From: Verrucomicrobiota bacterium
GTDB lineage: Bacteria; Verrucomicrobiota; Verrucomicrobiia; Opitutales; Opitutaceae
Assembly: GCA_023430825.1 (NCBI GenBank)
Contig: JAEYYL010000378.1
Span: 1-9,754, forward strand
Length of the DNA stretch: 9,754 nt
Direction of reading: 5' to 3'
The position numbers were made by a program, and so were the translations under genes. This document shows positions 6,680-9,754 of the stretch, piece after piece. The notes under the pieces were generated by a model. That model did no database searches, was not told where the DNA came from, and saw nothing but the letters and a program-made list of their open reading frames with translations. Position 1 is the first letter of the stretch; each line of letters opens with the position of its first letter.

Positions 6680-6706
6680 TTTCGTGTGTTTCGCGGGTTT
6701 CGTGGT
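6680..6706. repeat. Three tandem 9-bp units of TTTCGTGTG type
   Basis: The units are TTTCGTGTG (6680-6688), TTTCGCGGG (6689-6697) and TTTCGTGGT (6698-6706), followed by a decayed TCGCTGCGG. The tract sits directly upstream of polX and ends 11 bases before its GTG start, so it is probably in the leader of that mRNA. It resembles, on the opposite strand, the tract at 1627-1658. Confidence 0.55.
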
Positions 6707-6717
6707 TCGCTGCGGGC

Positions 6718-8478
6718 GTGACCAAAAACGAGATTGCCGATGTGTTGAACGAGATTGCGCTGCTGCTCGAGTTGAAGGGCGAGAATCCGTTCAAGGTGCG
6801 GGCGTATCAGTCGGGCGCGCGCGTGGTGGAGGCGTTCGAGCAGGCGGAACTCGAGCGGTTGATCGCGGCGGGTGAATTGCAGACGGTGAAAGGGATCGGC
6901 GATGCGCTCGGGCAGAAAATCACCGAGCTGCAGACGACGGGGCGGCTGGAATTTTTCGAGAAGTTGAAGGCGTCGGTCGCACCGGGGCTGGTGGAGTTGC
7001 TGGAGATTCCGAGCCTCGGGCCGAAGAAGATCAAAGTGCTGTTCGAGAAACTCGGGGTGGCGGACATCGCGTCGCTCACGCAGGCGTGTGCGGACGGGAA
7101 AGTGGCGGAGCTCGCGGGGTTCGGGGCGAAGACGCAGGAAAAGATTTTGGCGGGCATCAAGAATCGCGAGGCTTACGGCCGGCGGCATTTGTGGTGGGAG
7201 GCGGCGGCGGTGGCGGCGCCGATCGTGGCGGGGTTGCGCGCGCTGCCGCAGGTGAAGCGGGCGGAGTCGGCGGGGAGTTTGCGGCGCGGGATGGAGACGG
7301 TGGGCGATCTGGATTTCATCGTGGCGGCGGACGACGTGGCGCCGGTGGTGGAGTGGTTTGTCGCGATGCCGGGCGTGCAGGAGGTGACGGCGCAGGGCGA
7401 GACGAAGGCGAGCGTGCGGTTCGCGAGCGGGTTGCAGGCGGATCTGCGCATCGTGCCGGACGAGCAGTTCGTGTTCGCGCTGCATCACTTCACCGGATCG
7501 AAGGATCACAACGTGCAGCTGCGTCAGCGGGCGCTCGCGCGGGGGGTGAGCTTGAGCGAGTGGGGACTCTTGCCGGCGGAAGGCGAGGGGACGGTGAAGG
7601 CGAAGGCGGCGGACAAGGCGCGGCGCACGGCGGCGAATTCGGAGGCGGAGTTGTTCGCGGCGCTGGGGCTGAAGTTCATCCCGCCGGAGTTGCGCGAAGG
7701 GCTGGGCGAGATCGAGGCGGCGGAGGCGGGGGAGCTACCGCGGCTGGTCGAAGCGGCGGATTTACGCGGGACGTTTCACTGTCACACGACGGCGTCGGAC
7801 GGGCGCAACACGCTGACCGAAATGGTGGCGGCGGCGGAGGCGCTGGGTTGGGCGTATTGGGGAATTGGAGACCACTCGAAGTCGAGCGTGCAGGCGAAGG
7901 GGTTGACGGAGGAGCGGCTGGAGAAACAGATCGCGGAGATTGCGGCGCTGAACGCGAGCGGGCGGTTCAAGACGCATGTGTTCTCGGGATCGGAGTGCGA
8001 CATCCTGCCGGACGGGCGGCTGGACTTCGACGACGGGTTGCTGGCGAAACTCGATTACGTGGTGGCGTCGGTGCACAGCACGTTCACGCAGGATGAGGCG
8101 ACGATGACGGCGCGGATCGTGCGGGCGATCGAGCATCCGCGGACGACGATGCTGGGACATTTGACGGGGCGGCTGTTGTTGCGGCGCGAGGGTTATCGTG
8201 TGGACACGACGAAGATCGTGGATGCGGCGATCGCGAACGGCGTGATCATCGAGATCAACGCGAGTCCGTGGCGCGCGGAGATGGACTGGCGTTTTTGGCG
8301 GAAGGCGGCGGATCGCGGGCTGTTGACGTCGATCAATCCCGATGCGCACGAGACGGCGGAGCTGGGTTACGTGGCGGCGGGGATCAACGTGGCGCGGAAG
8401 GGCTGGCTGACGAAGGCGCAGGTGTTCAACACACGGACGCTGGCGGAGGTGAAGGCGTATCTGGCACGGCGGAAGTAA
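6718..8478 (+). CDS. polX: DNA polymerase/3'-5' exonuclease PolX
   Basis: A 586-residue bacterial family X polymerase, close to the roughly 570 residues of B. subtilis PolX. Helix-hairpin-helix loops appear at VKGIGDALGQKI (57-68), IPSLGPKKI (97-105) and LAGFGAKTQ (132-140). The polymerase palm has GSLRRGMETVGDLDFIV (186-202) with Asp197 and Asp199, and Asp242 in QADLRIV. The C-terminal PHP exonuclease domain keeps the expected metal ligands: His354 and His356 (FHCHTTASDG), His386 (GIGDHSKSS), Glu426 (SGSECDIL), His453 (ASVHS), His481 (LGHLTGR), Asp542 and His544 (NPDAHE). It fills short gaps and trims 3' ends in DNA repair. The GTG at 6718 begins MTKNEIADVLNEIALLLELK, the normal family start; the ATG at 6598 would add 40 residues encoded by the hairpin and repeat DNA. 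No Shine-Dalgarno precedes the GTG. It appears monocistronic. Confidence 0.92.
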   Translation: MTKNEIADVLNEIALLLELKGENPFKVRAYQSGARVVEAFEQAELERLIAAGELQTVKGIGDALGQKITELQTTGRLEFFEKLKASVAPGLVELLEIPSLGPKKIKVLFEKLGVADIASLTQACADGKVAELAGFGAKTQEKILAGIKNREAYGRRHLWWEAAAVAAPIVAGLRALPQVKRAESAGSLRRGMETVGDLDFIVAADDVAPVVEWFVAMPGVQEVTAQGETKASVRFASGLQADLRIVPDEQFVFALHHFTGSKDHNVQLRQRALARGVSLSEWGLLPAEGEGTVKAKAADKARRTAANSEAELFAALGLKFIPPELREGLGEIEAAEAGELPRLVEAADLRGTFHCHTTASDGRNTLTEMVAAAEALGWAYWGIGDHSKSSVQAKGLTEERLEKQIAEIAALNASGRFKTHVFSGSECDILPDGRLDFDDGLLAKLDYVVASVHSTFTQDEATMTARIVRAIEHPRTTMLGHLTGRLLLRREGYRVDTTKIVDAAIANGVIIEINASPWRAEMDWRFWRKAADRGLLTSINPDAHETAELGYVAAGINVARKGWLTKAQVFNTRTLAEVKAYLARRK

Positions 8479-8494
8479 GCGCCGAACGCGCTTT
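8477..8494. terminator. Candidate bidirectional terminator hairpin at the polX end
   Basis: AAGCGC (8477-8482) pairs with GCGCTT (8488-8493) around the loop CGAAC, starting inside the polX TAA stop. Three T's (8492-8494) end the plus-strand stem; read on the minus strand the same hairpin follows the bshA stop after about 35 bases. The stem is short and the T run poor, so efficiency is uncertain. The rest of the 50-bp convergent gap is GC-rich and featureless. Confidence 0.4.
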
Positions 8495-8528
8495 GGCGCG
8501 GCGGGCCGGCTTGTGCGGAAGTCGAGGC

Positions 8529-9659
8529 CTACCGGTTGCGGACTTCGTGATAGAAGGCCTCGTAGCGGCTGACGATCGCATCGGCGGAAAAAACGGTGCG
8601 CGCCTTTTCTTCCGCGGCGCGACCGAGCGCGGTGCGGCGGCCGGGGTCGGCGATGAGCGATTCGAGGGCCTGCGCAAGGTCGTCGGGCTCGGCGGAGGGG
8701 ACGAGCAGCCCGTTCACATCGTGATCGATCACCTCGGGGATGCCGCCGACGGCGGTCGAGACGCTGGGCACGCCGAACGCCATCGCTTCGAGGATGCCGA
8801 GGCAGAAGCTTTCGGAGTCGGAGGTAAACACGCCGAGGTCGGCGGCGCCGAGGTAGTCTTCGATTTCGAATACGTTCTGGCGAACGACGATCCGGTCCTC
8901 GATGCCGAGCCGGCGAACCTCCTCCTCGAACGGGGCGAAATCGCCGCCGGCGAGGATGAGGAGTTTGAATGCATCCGAAGAACGGATACGCGCGATCGAC
9001 GCGAGGAGGCGATCGATGCGTTTGACCGGGCGGAGATTCGAGAGATGAACGAGGAGCGTTTCGTCGCGGAGGCCGAGTTCGCGGCGGACGACGTCGCGCG
9101 GTCGCGCGGTGGGGCGGGGGGAGAAGAAGTTGTGGATGACCTCGATCGGGCAATCGGGCCCGAGGACGCGGTGGGTTTCGCGTTCGAGGAAGCGCGAGAC
9201 GGCGGTGACGGCGTCGGAACGCTGGAGGGCGTGGCGGACGGCGGGGCCATAGCCGGGGTCGTTGCCGAGGAGGGTGGTGTCGGTGCCGTGCAGCGTGGTG
9301 ATGAGTTTCGGCCGGCGGTCGGGCGGAAGCATCTCGAGCGCGAGGATCGCGGCGGTCGCGTGGGGCACGGCGTAGTGCACGTGCAGGATGTCGAGTTGGT
9401 GGTCGCGGCTGACCTCGGCCATCTTGACGGAGAGCGGGAGCGTGTAATCGGGGTATTTAAACAGGTCGTAGCCGTTGACGATGACCGGATGGAAAAACAG
9501 ATGCGTGGCGTCGATCGAGATGCGGAACGGGCGTTCGTAGCTGATGAAGTGGATCTCGTGGCCGCGGCGCGCGAGTTCCTCGCCGAGGGCGGACGCGAGG
9601 ATGCCGCTTCCGCCGACGGACGGGTAGCAAGTGATGCCGATTTTGAGGGGGCGGGTCAT
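8529..9659 (-). CDS. bshA: N-acetyl-alpha-D-glucosaminyl L-malate synthase (BshA-type GT4)
   Basis: A 376-residue glycosyltransferase, the usual length for BshA. The N terminus LKIGITCYPSVGGSGILAS (5-23) is the family hallmark, with the GGSG loop at 16-19. Next come LFKYPDYTLPL (67-77), DILHVHYAVPHA (90-101) and ITTLHGTDTTLLGNDP (120-135). The C-terminal nucleotide-sugar half has HLSNLRPVKR (205-214) and the GT4 E-x7-E motif from Glu283 to Glu291 (ESFCLGILE). It would join UDP-GlcNAc and L-malate to give GlcNAc-malate, the first step of bacillithiol-type thiols. Neither bshB nor bshC is in the window, so the final thiol is unproven and another GT4 acceptor is possible. No Shine-Dalgarno precedes ATG 9659; the leader is a CTCCTCTCC pyrimidine tract. 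Paired palindromes lie 23 bases upstream. Confidence 0.87.
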   Translation of the reverse strand: MTRPLKIGITCYPSVGGSGILASALGEELARRGHEIHFISYERPFRISIDATHLFFHPVIVNGYDLFKYPDYTLPLSVKMAEVSRDHQLDILHVHYAVPHATAAILALEMLPPDRRPKLITTLHGTDTTLLGNDPGYGPAVRHALQRSDAVTAVSRFLERETHRVLGPDCPIEVIHNFFSPRPTARPRDVVRRELGLRDETLLVHLSNLRPVKRIDRLLASIARIRSSDAFKLLILAGGDFAPFEEEVRRLGIEDRIVVRQNVFEIEDYLGAADLGVFTSDSESFCLGILEAMAFGVPSVSTAVGGIPEVIDHDVNGLLVPSAEPDDLAQALESLIADPGRRTALGRAAEEKARTVFSADAIVSRYEAFYHEVRNR

Positions 9660-9681
9660 GGCGGAGAGGAGAGGAGTGCGG

Positions 9682-9754
9682 TGGAACCCGACGTCCTCGT
9701 CGGGTTGGAGGAAAGAACGGAGCGCGATTCAACCCGACGGGACGTCGGGTTCCA
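9682..9754. repeat. Inverted pair of AACCCGACG palindromes (REP/BIME-like)
   Basis: Palindrome 1: AACCCGACG (9685-9693), loop TCCT, CGTCGGGTT (9698-9706). Palindrome 2: AACCCGACG (9731-9739), loop GGA, CGTCGGGTT (9743-9751). The flanks set the orientation: TGGAACCCGACGTCC at 9682-9696 is the exact reverse complement of the last 15 bases (9740-9754). The elements therefore face each other across about 20 bases. This is the layout of REP pairs (BIMEs). The array may continue beyond the window edge. Confidence 0.7.

Noticed and set aside
6598..6717. Upstream ATG start for polX
   Set aside because: The 40 added residues come from the GC hairpin and 9-bp repeats, and the family N terminus begins at the GTG.
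6394..7509. 371-codon minus-strand frame running from polX into the thioesterase gene
   Set aside because: His/Arg/Leu-rich shadow; both overlapped genes have clear family motifs in other frames.
7762..9153. 463-codon open frame on the minus strand spanning polX and bshA
   Set aside because: Arg/Pro-rich shadow crossing two well-supported genes and the hairpin between them.

Overview
This GC-rich window (coding strands dominated by GCG, GTG, CGG and GAG codons) holds eight protein genes and no rRNA, tRNA, CRISPR array or transposase. The gene mix is a menaquinone-making bacterium with a PolX-type polymerase, a BshA-type glycosyltransferase, a PQQ-type sugar dehydrogenase carrying a cytochrome c tail, and starts that mostly lack Shine-Dalgarno sequences. 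It fits a Verrucomicrobiota genome, perhaps Opitutaceae. That placement is an inference from gene content and style; no marker gene confirms it.

Layout. 1-1572 (+): 3' part of a cytochrome c / PQQ-dependent sugar dehydrogenase fusion, cut by the window edge. 1573-1762: convergent spacer with a short 9-bp-type repeat tract and a hairpin. 1763-2896 (-): exported alpha/beta-hydrolase (esterase/acylhydrolase). 2897-3218: divergent intergenic region with inverted copies of a CAGAAAAATG motif. 3219-6178 (+): a tight run of menC, menE, a nucleotidyltransferase-fold protein and a small unknown protein, joined by overlaps or a 1-nt gap. 6146-6553 (-): a hotdog thioesterase of the DHNA-CoA hydrolase type, whose 3' end overlaps the small gene. 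6554-6717: divergent spacer with a GC hairpin and a three-unit 9-bp repeat. 6718-8478 (+): polX, GTG start. 8529-9659 (-): bshA. 9660-9754: bshA leader with an inverted pair of near-identical palindromes.

How the genes work together. MenC makes o-succinylbenzoate, MenE activates it to the CoA ester, and the thioesterase would hydrolyse DHNA-CoA two steps later (after MenB, not in this window), so 3219-6553 is part of a menaquinone locus. A nucleotidyltransferase plus small-protein pair sits inside that locus and has no obvious link to quinones; it is the best candidate for an under-described two-gene module. PolX (base-excision-type polymerase/exonuclease) and BshA (first step of bacillithiol-type thiols) are separate housekeeping or stress functions. 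The intergenic gaps carry three different families of small repeats, the other main point of interest.
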